Shown here: piece after piece, positions 1-11,329 of the stretch
How positions within the stretch are numbered: position 1 is the stretch's first letter
Layout: every line of letters begins with the position of its first letter
NCBI GenBank assembly: GCA_009760855.2
Contig: WPIO01000002.1
Span: forward strand, 5,020,001 to 5,084,000
Length of the DNA: 64,000 bases
Source of the DNA: Cristatella mucedo
Lineage: Eukaryota > Bryozoa > Phylactolaemata > Cristatellidae
Reading direction: 5' to 3'
The notes under the pieces: generated by a model
Told to the model about the DNA's origin: nothing
Database searches by the model: none
The model's input: the letters and a program-made list of their open reading frames with translations, nothing else
Program-made: the position numbers and the translations under genes

Positions 1-925
1 GGTTAAAGAAAGTAGCTAGCGAGGCAGACCGCAGGCGTGCACAGTAGAGCTGCCCTAGATAGCGCGGCGGCGCAGATCAGCTAGCCGACATGGAACTCAC
101 AATATAGTGAGCTCAGAAGGCCATTGCTTCGCTTGTCGACGAGTAGCGCCCCCGTTGACATTAGTTCTTGTTGAACGAAAGCCCCCGAGCTCATCGTCTA
201 GCCGTCACCGTCGGGCGCCTCGCGGAGCCGCTCGCGAAGGTGAAGGCTTCGCGCCTCGTATTCGCAGTCGCGTCAATGGCAGCTGAATTCACGCGTGGCA
301 GAGAGCTGGCCTGCAGCCTCTTTCCGCTGCGTTCCAATGCCGATGCGATAACGCGGGAATTACGATTACTTTTTACCTACCTGTGGGTCCGAATTCTAGC
401 GTCATAAGCTGCATACTCCGTTCCCCGGATGCGTCGTCGTGAACATCCGAGGTCATCTTATAATTCTGACGGCCAACTGCCCAGTCAGCCGCGTTCTGCA
501 AATATTTCATGTACGCGCCGCTGTCTATTCTTAGCGAGACAAGACGCACCCGCTGCTGAGACGAGCGAAACGTGACTAGTCAACGCGGGCCGCCCAGCGA
601 TCTCCTCTTTCTAATGCGAGCTTATTGATTGGTCCCTCAACGGAAACGACGATAACGGTTGGCGAGCGGCTCGGAGTGGGCGTTTCGCGAACGCAGCCGC
701 AACCCGCTGGCCGTCGCCGGCGGCGGCGGCGAGCGCGCTCGCGCCGCGAGCGCGCTCGCTCGGCACCCACTGCCGCCGACGTCGGAGCGACCCGTCGACG
801 GCGACGTCTCGTCGGCATCGACTCTCGACTCGGAGGAGGCTCGCCATGTCTGCCGACTCGGCCGTTGGATGAAAGCGGCGGACGAGCGCTCGAGCGCGAT
901 CGCGGCGCTCCTTTAGGGTTCTGCC

Positions 926-962
926 GTCGAACTCGGATGTGGCCCCCACATCCGAGTTCGAC
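926..962. repeat. Perfect 17-bp hairpin, 3-nt loop
   Basis: Two 17-nt arms beginning GTCGAACTCGGATG are exact reverse complements separated by CCC. The element lies inside the GC-rich segment and has no run of T after it. Its function is unknown. Confidence 0.9.
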
Positions 963-1660
963 CTTCGCCGGCGGAGCGCTAAAGCCGCGCGCTGCAGTCG
1001 GCGCGCAGGGCGAACGACTCGCGTCCGCTCGCGCCCGCCACCGCGCGCTCCTCGGTGCGGCGGCGAGGAGGAGGCGAGGAGGAGGAGGGGCGCGCCCCTT
1101 GGACGGCCAGCGAGAGTGGGCGCACGAGCTTTGCGAGAGCCGAGCGGTGGCGGGCCAAGCGCGCGCGGCGACGCCTCGAACTCGGCACAGCGAAGGGAAA
1201 ATTTTTGCAGCAATCGCTGGTGCACCGCGATCGCGGCGACGCGCCGACGCCGCGATTGACGCCGGCACGAAGTGAACGGTGTCGACGGAGACAAAAAGCA
1301 CACTTCGGCGGGGAGAACCCAGTGCAGCGGACGAATTCTAGAGGCGGCGGCGGAGTGCAAGCCAAGGGCGAGAGCGAGAAGGTCGAGTCCGAGAAAGCAG
1401 CGCGATCCGCGTCGGGCTGAACGCGGTCGCGCAAGGATGCGCGAATGGATTCGAGGCAGGCGTAGGCAGCACGAACGGCGGCAGGGAGGCGAGAAGGGCG
1501 CCCTGAAAGTGTATCCGACGTCGAAAACCAGATGGCGCGGAGCAAGGAAGCAAGCCGCCAACGCCGCCGCCGCCGCCGCTGCTGCCGCCGCCGCCGCAGC
1601 TGCCGTCGGGGGCACGATGGCGCTGGCATAGGCAGCGCGAGCGCGAGCCGGCAGACCCGC

Positions 1661-1793
1661 GTCGGAAGTAGCGAGGTCGGAAGTAGCGGGTCGGAAGTAG
1701 CGGGTCGGAAGTAGCGGGGTCGGAGGTAGCGGGGTCGGAGGTAGCGGGGTCGGAGGTAGCGGGGTCGGAGGTAGCGGGGTCGGAAGTAGCGAG
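1661..1793. repeat. 15-bp minisatellite, nine units
   Basis: Nine head-to-tail units of GTCGGAAGTAGCGGG type, mostly 15 bp with two of 14 bp. The central four units share an A-to-G change (GGAGG instead of GGAAG), which suggests local unit expansion. Because the unit length is a multiple of three, the array reads as a pentapeptide repeat in any frame, but no surrounding gene supports translation. Confidence 0.9.
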
Positions 1794-2011
1794 CAGTAGG
1801 AGCGGCAGCGAAGAGAGGAGAGAGAGCGGAGAGGAAGTGGAGCGAGGCGAGCGCGCGCGAGACAGAGAAATGAAGCGGCCGGAGAGGAGGGCTGGAGCCC
1901 TCCAATCGGACCGCACAGGGTGCGGTGAGCGACGCGTCGAGAAAAAACTCCTTTGCGGGCCGAAGGGCGCGACGCTTGAGCAAAAGAAAGCGCTTGGGCG
2001 TGTGTCTGACG

Positions 2012-2023
2012 GGGGGGGGGGGG
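2012..2023. repeat. Poly-G tract
   Basis: An uninterrupted run of about 12 G follows GTGTCTGAC. It is a simple mononucleotide repeat in the GC-rich segment. Confidence 0.8.
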
Positions 2024-2085
2024 GAGAGATGGTCCGGCTAATAACCCCTCTCCCGACGCGCGTAGATTGCTGAACTACTGACGCT

Positions 2086-2130
2086 CTCGCTGAGGAAAGC
2101 CGCCTCGCCGAGGCGGCTTTCCTCCGCGAG
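2086..2130. repeat. 22-bp-arm palindrome
   Basis: The 45-nt sequence is self-complementary across its whole length except one mismatch (position 2091 against 2125) and the central base. The core arm GAGGAAAGCCGCCTCG is perfect over 16 bp. It would extrude as a long hairpin in single-stranded DNA or RNA. Confidence 0.9.
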
Positions 2131-3883
2131 CGCGACCGTCAAAGCTTCGTGCTGCGCTTCTTGCAGCCGCTGTCGTTGGCTTTTTGAATAGGAAGCATGC
2201 AGCCTTTCTTCAGCCAGAGCGTACTCAGTCACCTCCAAGCGGTCCTGATATCCAATGGCCATGGCCGCCGTCGCGCGGCGGCTCGGCGCGGCTGCCCAGC
2301 GGCACGGTCTGCACCGCGGCGAGCGTCGCGACCCTCCGAAAGCCAATCGCGTTGCGGCTGGCCTGCCCGACTTCTCAACTCGCCGCGTCGGTCCGACTCG
2401 CCAGTCGGGCGACGACTGTGAAGCGCGTCGAAGCGACAGGCGCTCGCCTGAAGCTGGGACAGCGCCGAGAGGCAGAGCTCGGACAGGGAGGAGAGGGAGA
2501 AGAAACGGATGGCGCGGAGGACGCCGACGCGACGCAGGGCTACGACGGCGTCGTGCGGTGCTGTATATTAATCTTGAGCATGAAGACCGCTGTCGAAGGC
2601 TTGCGCGTTGGAGAGCGGCGTACGTTCGAATTGGGTCGTCGCGCAGGACAGGATGGCAGCAGAGCTAGACTTTGCTGCCCTCCGACTAGCCGGCCAGCCG
2701 TCGTCCAAGATCCAGGATTGTCGCGAAGCGTGCGGAAAATCCGTGCGCGGCGCGACACTTCGCGCAAGCGAAAGGATTGACAGAGCGCAAAACTGGAGAG
2801 TGCCCGCAGTGTGCTTATCCGCTGTAATTCAGCGCGAAGTACAAGCTCCAGAGGGCGATAAGCTGATGGGAACGAGCATCTTGTACACACGCTAGCCGCC
2901 GCCAGTAGCTCCAGGGGCACGATAAACAGATTACGTGCCGAGGGCCGATTACGATAACTTTGTTAGCGCCCTATACCTGTCTAGCTATAGATACACGCAG
3001 TGTGTGGACAATGAATTATAACTGCTAGGAGGAGGCCCTCGCTCGCCACAACGGTCGCCCGAAGATACAGTCCGATTGACCCTTTTCTTCTCATTCTTCC
3101 TGCGCTTCAGCGAGCGCTACCGCGCTCCCCCGAGCAGCAGCTCGCTCGCGGGCTGCGCGTCGCGAGCCCGCGAGCTCGTCGTCCGCCGTCGCTAACCCTA
3201 CGCCGAGCGCGGCGATCGATCCTGCTGCCGCGCGCGCGTGCGCCTGCCGCGAGTGCCGGGCCACCGACGCTCTGGCTCGCCGCATTCTGCGGCAGCGGCG
3301 ATGCCGGCCGGCGTCGTGCGGAGGCCGTCTGACCCAGTGCGGCTGAGGCAACCCCGTCGGGCCGCATCTTTGCGAGTGCGTGCGGCCCGTGCCTGTGCGC
3401 GTTTGCGTGCACGCGCGCCGGCGTCCAGCTTTCCTGCCAGACTGGCGGAGGCCGGAGGGACGACGACGACGCCCCGGGCGAAGCTACGTCACTACGGCCG
3501 TCGGATGGCGGAGTGGAGCGAAGCGACAGGCAGTCGAGCAGTTGTGATTTATCGGCTGCAGCCCGAGGCGTTCCCGTGATTGTCCTACGCAGCCCGTCTG
3601 CGCGGCGCGTCTATTTTCTCCTCGCTCTGGCCGCGGCACCCGGCAGCGTAGCCCGTGGCCAACGTGGGAGGGGCCGCGGCTCCCCGGTCAATTGTCTCCT
3701 CGGAGCAGCGGAGCCGATCGGCGGCAAATATGATGGAATTAAGCGCTCAGCGCCTCGATGCATCTGCACCGAGGAGCGCTGCGCCCCCATTCGTGCACTC
3801 TCTCCCATTTCCTCTCACGTGATCTCCCCACTCTCGCTCGTATATTTGCATCCCCTGAGTTGACCACATTCAAAAATGGGTCC

Positions 3884-4101
3884 ACGTGATCCGTCCTGTA
3901 TGCGCTTTTGCGTGCGGACACTGTGCATGCTGCTACACTAACCACGACCCTGTGCATGTCACCCCTAACCATGTTATGATTGTTGTCATTGAGCTTGCTA
4001 CCACTAAGCAGTCGATCGTGCTTCCTGTGCAGCAAATGTAAAGTCTCTAGAAAAATATTGAGTTCTCCGAGGGCGAATTATCAAATGTATTATTATTATT
4101 A
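3884..4101 (+). mobile_element. LINE-A 3' end fragment
   Basis: This contains the LINE-A 3' UTR landmarks in order: GGGTCC..GTGATCCGTCC, ACTGTGCATGCTGC, CCTGTGCATGTCACCCCTAACCATG, then a degraded AAATGTAAAG..CTAGAAA..GAGTTCTC tail and an ATT repeat. The same order occurs in the fuller copies at 44,240 and 55,864. It is severely 5' truncated and non-coding. Confidence 0.75.
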
Positions 4102-4111
4102 GATATCTATA

Positions 4112-4172
4112 ACTCGTTCTCTCTCTCTCTCTCGCTCTCTCGCTCTCTGCCACTCTCTCCTTCTGTCGCTCT
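4112..4172. repeat. CT-rich simple repeat
   Basis: TCTC/GCTC dinucleotide-like tract with interruptions. A similar, longer CT tract lies at 8,418-8,570. Open frames through such tracts read as Ser/Leu repeats and are not genes. Confidence 0.75.
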
Positions 4173-4773
4173 CTACCTAACGCTTCGCTCTATCCGCCCG
4201 TCTCTCAAGTACGCACACCCACGCGCGCCACTCAATCGTTCAGCGCATTGCGTTCGAGCTCAGCGAAGTGAACTTTAAGGGAGGTTTTAGTGGGTACGAG
4301 GCGCAGCTACAACTATGGACTCGTGCGCGTGCAGGGTAGCTCACTACTGAGTATGGCCTCTGTGGTGTGCAGCTGAAATACGAGAGTAGGGCAGACAATT
4401 TCCAGGAGTTTTTAATATTTCAAGTTTCCATCCCATTAAAAACCGCTTTCCGATACTCTAGCAGTGCGAAAAGCTTTGTTAGCAAGTATTTACGTAACAC
4501 CCGTACTCACTTGCGCCCGATCGAAGAATTGACTTCGACCTGTGAACGCTAACCGAGAAGATTGGGATGAAAAAGTAAACGCAAACTTCGGAGACAGAAA
4601 GCGAAAAGGTATTTAGAAGCTCTGCCGTCTTTATCCTACTTTCTAGCGCTTTTCCGATGCTTCAGCGGCTCGTCGGCTGCTTCGGCGCCATGTTACGTTT
4701 CGGTTTGAATGCAACTCTGGCGCCGCCCGTTCCAAGCACGCCGCTCGACCCACGTACACCGCGGGAGCCGAGA

Positions 4774-4912
4774 TTAATAATAATAATAATAATAATGCAC
4801 TTGATAAAGCGCCCTCAGAGAACTCAATCTCTTTCTAGGCGCTTTACATTTGCTGCAAAGGGAAATGCAATTGAAGGGTGAGTAATATCATGCTTGATAA
4901 ACAACATGAATA
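4774..4912 (-). mobile_element. LINE-A 3' tail fragment
   Basis: Reading the minus strand, TTTGCAGCAAATGTAAAGCG, the conserved stem-loop (GCGCCTAGAAAGAGATTGAG..CTCTGAGGGCGC) and CTTTATCAAGTGC lead into (ATT)n. Only the last ~140 bp is present. An AT-rich stretch with repeated AACAACATGAATAA units follows to about 4,992. Confidence 0.85.
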
Positions 4913-5928
4913 ATAATGAATAAATATATAATAAAGTTTGCTCTATCCGCCTATATAAATAAACAACATGAATAAATAATGAATAATAATCAAGAGGAAT
5001 ACTGCACTTCGTCGTTGTGCCCGACTGCCGTCTCCCGAGAGACACAACTTTCGAGAAGCCGTCAGAGTCAATCTGCGGCGCAAAAATGCTTCTCGGAGTA
5101 GAGGAGCTACATCGCCACCCGTCGCCCATTCATCCTTGTATTGCGACGTGCACAGTTCACCGCTCTCCGAAAGATACCGTATAGCTACGACGCGTAGATA
5201 CGATACGTAGATACCGACGCAGATGGCAAAGAAGCTGGGTGTTCACTTAGCTGCGGGCTCTGTTTAGTTCCGTGGACCCTGAGGTCTTGGATTCAAATGT
5301 CGCTAATGGTAAGATCTTCCGCCGGTCGATCGAAGCCAAATAGTAACCAGGCAGACCACGATTGCCGATGCGACGCTCGGGGCGGGAAAAAGAGGCAGAA
5401 AGATTCTCCAAAAGCGCCGTGTTCACCAGACACTGATCGCAGTGTGGACGCAATGGATCGTCGCCTGTGAGAAGTTAGGCCTCGCTAGCCAAGATAGACA
5501 GCCAAAGAGGTTGTGGCACCTGTGTTACGCTGCAAGTATTCGTCGTTCGCTCACCTCGCTGGGCCGGTGACTCAGCGAGCGCTGCTTCTGCTGGTGGCTG
5601 TGACTTCGCCACAGCTAGAATCCCAAGGATGCAGGCTGCATCCTTGTCGATGGCCTGAATTGAAAGATTCTCGAGTCAGTTCGTCGAACTCGTGCAAACA
5701 CCTCGTTGACAGACTGCTCGCCTGCAACGAGCGCGAGATAAATGCAATGTTTATTCTACTCTGTGGGTCGAGCGGGTAGAAATTTGTTGAGCAAGGGCCG
5801 AATGATATCGCCGTGTAAGGCAAACAAGGCAGATGCACGATCCCAGGCTGATCCCAGCCGGAGCTTGCTGCCTTTCTTATCACCATCCCGCAATCATTCG
5901 TGCCCATCGGGTACACACACGCGCGCTC

Positions 5929-5972
5929 GTGTGCGCACGTACGCGTGCGTGCGCACGCGTACGTGCGCACAC
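5929..5972. repeat. Alternating purine-pyrimidine palindrome
   Basis: Two 21-nt arms starting GTGTGCGCACGTACGC are exact reverse complements with a 2-nt spacer. Nearly every step alternates purine and pyrimidine (GT/GC/AC/CG), the composition that favours left-handed Z-DNA as well as cruciform extrusion. It sits in a longer CA/CG-rich tract, about 5,912-5,992. Confidence 0.9.
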
Positions 5973-7309
5973 CCACCCACCTGCACACACATAAAGAAAT
6001 AGAAGATACCGTTAAATTTTCAAAAAAGATGCGCCGAGGAATTTTTCTTTGACATTGCTAGTCTTCAAACTCGTAGAGAATGACACAACACGAGCCTCCG
6101 AGCTAGATCAATGGCATAGTCATAAGTCATTCAAAGTGCGAAATAAGAAAATGGCATGCATGTTTGCAGTCTTTACCCAACGATTTTGGATGACGCCTGC
6201 CTACAACAAAGCATGATGAATCAGTGCTCTTACGCGATGCCATTCGAACAGCTAATCGTTGTCCGTAGACTCGAACCTCGAAGGGCACGAGCCAGTTGAC
6301 CATCTGCCGCTCCAGTCAAGTCGCTTTTCAAATAGAGCACAAGGAAATTATTCGTGGCTTACTTCGAAAGATAGTCTTTATATCTCAGAGTGGTTGTTTA
6401 GCACGAACAGCTTCGCCAATGTCGGCTTGGAGAAGTTTAACTTTGACCGCGACGTGAACCCACACACATTTCCGAGCCGCTTTTTCAGCAACCGACAGGG
6501 AGCTGAGCGCTTGAACTGCATGCAGAACTGCAGGCCTGAGAGCGAGGGAGTTCGGTTCTGCCCAGAATGTCATGGCTACTAAACGACGACAACGGCTACT
6601 TCCGGCCAGTGGCCCACCGCAAACTATAAGGCTTAGCAAATCGTTTCGTTCGGTTTTCCTTTCCCGCGACCTCGACCTTGATTTTTCTCGAGCCATTCAG
6701 AAGCTTGTGCTCCACCGGCATCGGACCGTTTCCTCCTATCTCGCTTCTCTTAGCGAGAGGCAGAGCGGCAGCCGAAGACGCTCAGACATCGCTGCTAAGT
6801 ACTAGCTAAGTGAGGCGGCGGGCGGACTTTTTGTGGGGGGGAGGAGGGGCCTTATAGATTCTCGAGTCGTTCACATGTCCTTGCGCTCTGACGCTGACTC
6901 ATACATATGTGCTCGAATTCGACACCGGAGCTAGCTTTTGATCCGAGTTCAGAAGTATGTCGAGTTTTACACACCATTCCTAGGCTTGCTAAGCAAGCGG
7001 TGCCGAAGAAGCCTGAAAATATGCAGCCGTTATTTGGAACTCCTGCCTCGCCCAGTAACACAAAGCCTCAAACAATGCTCCGTTTGCATGAGAATATCAG
7101 ACAGCGTTACAGGGTTTTCGCTTCCCCTTTTCTCGAGGAGCTACTGAGGAGTAGCAGCTATTGATAATTCCAGATTAAATATAGCCGCCGGGAGTATTTT
7201 AGTGCTAGTTCTGAGGTGAATGAGAGATTTGGTTTCACACGTCTCTTCTCAAGGTGGTCTTCGATGGCTGATTTCTGATATCTTCTATATTTTCTGTACG
7301 AATTTTAGT

Positions 7310-7460
7310 GTTGAGCCGCGACGATACAGGTAAGGCGGTTGCTTATCGCGACCGTCGATCGCGAAGTCGAGCCTTTATTGCCGCAGCAAGCGGTTGTGAT
7401 AGCCGTGAAGGCTCTTCTGTCGCAATACAAAAGAGTCTGTTGAATCAGCTAGTTTTTGTT
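7310..7460 (+). mobile_element. SINE-C copy
   Basis: Contains the SINE-C body: AGGTAAGGCGGTTGCTTATC (A-box-like), a degraded B box (CGAAGTCGAGCC), TTTATTGCCGCAGCAAGCGG, TGATAGCCGTGAAGGCTCTT and the end CTGTCGCAATACAAAAGAG..CTGTTGAATCAGCTAG. The same order recurs in about ten other places in the window. Confidence 0.75.
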
Positions 7461-8417
7461 TTGGTCCGCTTGCTAAGCAAAAACTCAGTGTTTCGTGCAT
7501 GCTATCGTAAGTGGATACCTTGCTTGCGGCTTTCATGTCTGTTATAGGTCCCTTAATCGTAGCGAATTCAACGAGGCCACGTCAAGGCCTGCCGTAGGTC
7601 GTAGTGTTCAAGTTTCGGTACAAGCAGCTTCCGGTACCTGGTGCTAGTGTAGCCTGCTATGACGGGACAAAGGGGTCCGGGCCATTGTATCTCGAACCTT
7701 TGTTCCCAAGCCTGAAAAGCTAACGCTCGGTTAGTTTAGGTGCTTCACGTCCGGCCAAGAAGTTCTCCATCCAGGCTCGTGCCAAAGCAGGTCTGGCGAT
7801 TGCTAGTGGCCGAGGCAAGTTCGCAGGCACCAGCTTGGGCCGAACGTCCCTAGCAAATGGCAAGATGAGAGATCGATCTGTATAGCTTTCTCTGTTAACG
7901 CAGGGGGCTCTCCCTAATTCAAAGCCACACAATCAGCTCTTTTGAGTAAGTCTGCTCTATCCGTACTCACTTGCAAAGGTGGCTCGCAAAGGAGCGCTCA
8001 TCCAATCACTATTGATCTTTCAATTGCCGCGGCAATGCGAGAGCAGTAGCTGGCCCCTAAAGCCCCGCTCGCCGAAGCCCGCCTCCCTCAGCCGAACGTT
8101 CGCCGCCGCAAAGAAGCAGCTGACAGGACGCGTGTACCAGCACGCGCTGTAAGCTGTGGGCCATAATTGCTGCCACCGCAGACTGCCGGCTGAGGGTATC
8201 CTGCTAAGATTAGAGGACATGAAAGACGACGCGCCGGGTGGTGGAGGTCGCTGTGGGCAGCCACCGCTGTCTCTCCACCACGGATCCTACTTCCTGTTTC
8301 CGCGTGCTTCGGCGTTCTTTGCCTAAAATGGGAATGCCATCCCTAGGAGAAAGCGAGCACGGTCGCTAGCCACTGAGCATGCTTCAGCTTCAACACATCA
8401 AGCATTTTCTTGCCCTA

Positions 8418-8572
8418 TTCTCTCTCTCTCTCTCTCCCTTTCTCTCAATCTCTTCTAATTTCTGTGCTATCTCTCCCCTCTTTCTCTCCGTCTCTCTTTC
8501 TCTCATTCGCTCTCTCTCTCTCTCTCTTTTTCTCCTCTCTCTCCCCTTCCCTCTCTCTTTTTCGCTCTCATG
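8418..8572. repeat. CT-rich tract
   Basis: Long interrupted (CT)n/(CTTT) tract. Pyrimidine-rich on the + strand; no gene association is visible. Confidence 0.85.
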
Positions 8573-9767
8573 ACTTCAGGCTGGAAATCGGGTTCGTGAA
8601 TACTTCACCAGAAAGTATACTTAGGGTTTACTTCAAAGTTTTCCGGTGGCAGGTCGCTGAAAAAATTTCTTCGAGATGCATAAAGTGAACGGGAGAAACT
8701 TGGCCGGTATTTCAGACCAATGATCAACGAAATTTAACTGAAAGGAGTTTCTATAGCAGCTGATTGCGAATGACTCCGGCAGTAACTACCTGCAGAGTGG
8801 CGACTGCATCGTGGCTAACGAGCCACGCTTGGTTCCGCGTCGCGCTGCAGATGTCTCCGCGGGCACACCAGTTCACCACTAACGATATTTTACAGAATCG
8901 CCTATTAAGTAGAAGAAATATTCTGATTTCAAAATCTTCAGCCTTGCACGCACCTCCAATCTAGAGTAAGTGCTTACTAGCTTGGGGCAAACTTAGCGCT
9001 ACTTTGAAAACCGAATTTCTCAACTGCGGCTATTCATTTAGTACCGCAGAGCGCTGGGTTATGTGCTCACTTACTGCCGAGAGATAAATTTTGTACACTT
9101 CAAACGACCTGAATTTCGTTGTACGGAAGTGAGCTGTCCTTGGACATCGGAGCGAAACGTGCATAATGCCTTATTTGGAAGAATTTGAGGGGATAGGTCC
9201 ATAAAAGATTGCAGCCACTAGCTTGACGCTGGACACCCCCTCTTCCTGTCCCAGTCAAATAGCGCTGAAGCCCTTTCCGTCCCCACGATGATAAATGACT
9301 GGCCTCGTGTAAAGGCGTAGCTGCTTGGGTCGTGCCCACTAAACATCACGATACTTCAGTAGGGTGACATTAAAGTAATTTTCGGAAGCTTTCTCTCACT
9401 TGAATGCCACGCAGCACTGACGTATATAAAAATTCATCATCCTTGTAGGGTCAACAGTCTATGCACCCCTTAGCATAATGCTTACGCTTCTGCACGCCTA
9501 CAAATGACCTGAAACATGCGGCGGAAGTACTAAGAGAGGAAATATTCTCATCTCTGGCTGGATCGTATGCAAAACTGCAACTTTTAACCTTAGCGTTAGA
9601 GCAGCCACTACATGAAAGTAGTAGCTTGCACGCAGGCGGATAGCTTAGCTCCAGTCCAAGCAGCAGCGACAGGATGAAAAGTAACCGAGCAGCAGATTGT
9701 AGGTTTTCAGATTATTCGCGTGATCTATTTGCCTCTTGCACACTTGCAGATTTCGCTTTTTCCTGCC

Positions 9768-9838
9768 GATATTTAAAGCGCCTAGAAAGAGATTGAGTTT
9801 TTCTGAGAGCGCTTTATCAAATTCATCATTACATCTTA
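9768..9838 (+). mobile_element. LINE-A 3' tail relic
   Basis: AAAGCGCCTAGAAAGAGATT, GAGTTTTTCTGAGAGCGC and TTTATCAAATTCATCATTAC match the LINE-A 3' stem-loop and tail. Only about 70 bp remains. Confidence 0.75.
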
Positions 9839-9957
9839 CTTCCATCTCTCTTAATTCACATTCAGACCATTAAAAACAGAGCCTTTCTAATTAATTCTTG
9901 TAACTTTTATTATTATCCCTTGCCAACTTTCTCTTCTCAGCGGGCAGTGATAGTAAC

Positions 9958-10132
9958 TGATAAAGCAGCCTCATTTGTATAGCGGCTAAAGAGCGTAAAC
10001 GACTTTCAGCGCCGGTTGCACTTGGCAATAAAGAATTGCCTACGGCAGAATTCGAAGCTACGACCTCAGTCGTGAAGAGCGATCAACTTATCTCCTGGGC
10101 AATATCATGGCCCAGTATTCTGTTTTGCTATC
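9958..10132 (-). mobile_element. SINE-C copy
   Basis: In reverse orientation: AGCAGCCTCATTTGTATAGC, AATAAAGAATTGCC, a B-box-like GAATTCGAAGC and CTACGACCTCAGTCGTGAAG. It lies in the opposite direction to the copy at 7,310 and is moderately diverged. Confidence 0.65.
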
Positions 10133-10737
10133 GGAGGACATTCTGTCGCAGTTACACGCAGCTAATATTTCCATAGTTTTTACTAGAAATGACTAGTGCC
10201 ACCTTTGGAAAATCCCAGAATTAAGTTTCTTATTTCAGGCAAGGACGACTGCACCACTCTGTGGCAACGTGACAGCATTTAGGACTATCCAATAAATTGA
10301 CATACCGGGTTAAAAAAATTAAAAGATTTTAGAGAAGAAATAAAATAGCAGTGTAATGTGCAGGACAACAACACTGTCATGTTCGACATCTCCCTATCTT
10401 TGCAAGGAAATGGCGCTGTCGGATTGAGGTTCCCCGGGATAACCGATAAAAAAATAACAAGAAGCAATTTGTGCGTCACAAGTTGTTCTAAGCCTGCTCG
10501 TAGATTTTTGGGAAAAAAGTTAGCGCTGATACCAATCAGGTAAAAATGAAAAGGCTGCGCACATATATGCAGCTGTCGTAGCTGGTTTCTTCCTTCGCCG
10601 TAAACTCCGTAGCTGGCGTAGCAGACGCGATGACGCAGCTGCTCAGTGTTTGCAGCTGAAGTCATTTAAGACCTCTACTGCTTGGGGCTTTTGCTGATGC
10701 TCGTAGTTTTTTCGAGCTGCGTGCTCACAGGGAAGAG

Positions 10738-10738
<1 letters not shown>

Positions 10739-10770
<32 letters not shown>
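10739..10770. repeat. (GA)n microsatellite
   Basis: About 16 GA units followed by GTGCGTGC repeats. Confidence 0.9.
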
Positions 10771-10773
<3 letters not shown>

Positions 10774-11329
10774 CGTGCGTGAGTACTGCGTGCGTGCGTG
10801 CAGCAGCAGCAGCACAGTTGCGCCAGCAATGAAATCCGAATGTGATTTAAATAGCCAAGCGTAGATTTTCTTCGCCTGGAAAGGTGGGTGGGCGGTATGA
10901 GAGCAGCTAATGAGGCGTGAACCTTTAAGAGCTCAGGGCTCCTTGAAGGGCTCCTGTAAGGGCTCCTCGTCCGGCAGTAGCCGACTGACTCCGGCGAGCG
11001 AGTGGTGGCAGGCGCTGAGACTGATGGTTTAGCCATTTGAAGGACCAGCCAAAGGCTGCCGTAATGTCACGCCTGTCTTCGTGCAGCTATTGGCCATCCA
11101 TGATTAACGACTGAGTTGTGAAGAAGTGAACGGCTGAAGCGCAAATAATACGAATGACCATTTTTATAGGCGGATTTTTTGCGGATTAACTTGCTTGCAC
11201 AGGAGTCCCCAAAAAGGCATCACTAGCGGTGGACAGCCATTCAACATCCGATAGATATAGTGAATGGTGAAAATAATTGAGCTATTTCTCCGCGTTTTCT
11301 CAATTCCCTCGTTAAATTCACGCTCGATA

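Larger units (their letters stand above)
1..3900. other. GC/CpG-rich segment, no assignable gene
   Basis: This stretch is far richer in G, C and CpG than the rest of the window, especially 650-3,700. Long open frames occur on both strands at once and encode low-complexity Arg/Ala/Ser/Pro-rich peptides, which is what GC-rich DNA gives by chance. I could not match any frame to a known protein or find a convincing chain of splice sites. It holds a GCC-rich tract (about 1,558-1,606), a 15-bp minisatellite and two perfect or near-perfect hairpins. A CpG-island promoter or 5' UTR of a gene lying outside the window is possible but not shown. Confidence 0.55.
4913..9760. other. Gene-free region
   Basis: I see no exon chain, RNA gene or recognised protein here apart from the listed SINE, hairpin and simple repeats. 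The longest open frame (about 6,259-6,582, +) has no recognisable domain, no biased composition and no good splice context, so I treat it as chance. Confidence 0.45.

Noticed and set aside
576-1983. Long overlapping open frames on both strands with Arg/Ala-rich products
   Set aside because: They coexist on both strands and several frames, have no domains, and follow from the GC-rich composition that lacks stop codons.
6259-6582. 107-codon open frame with two Cys near the end
   Set aside because: No recognised family, no repeat-like domain spacing, and no supporting splice sites.
8379-8688. Ser/Leu-rich open frames resembling signal peptides
   Set aside because: They read through the CT-rich tract.
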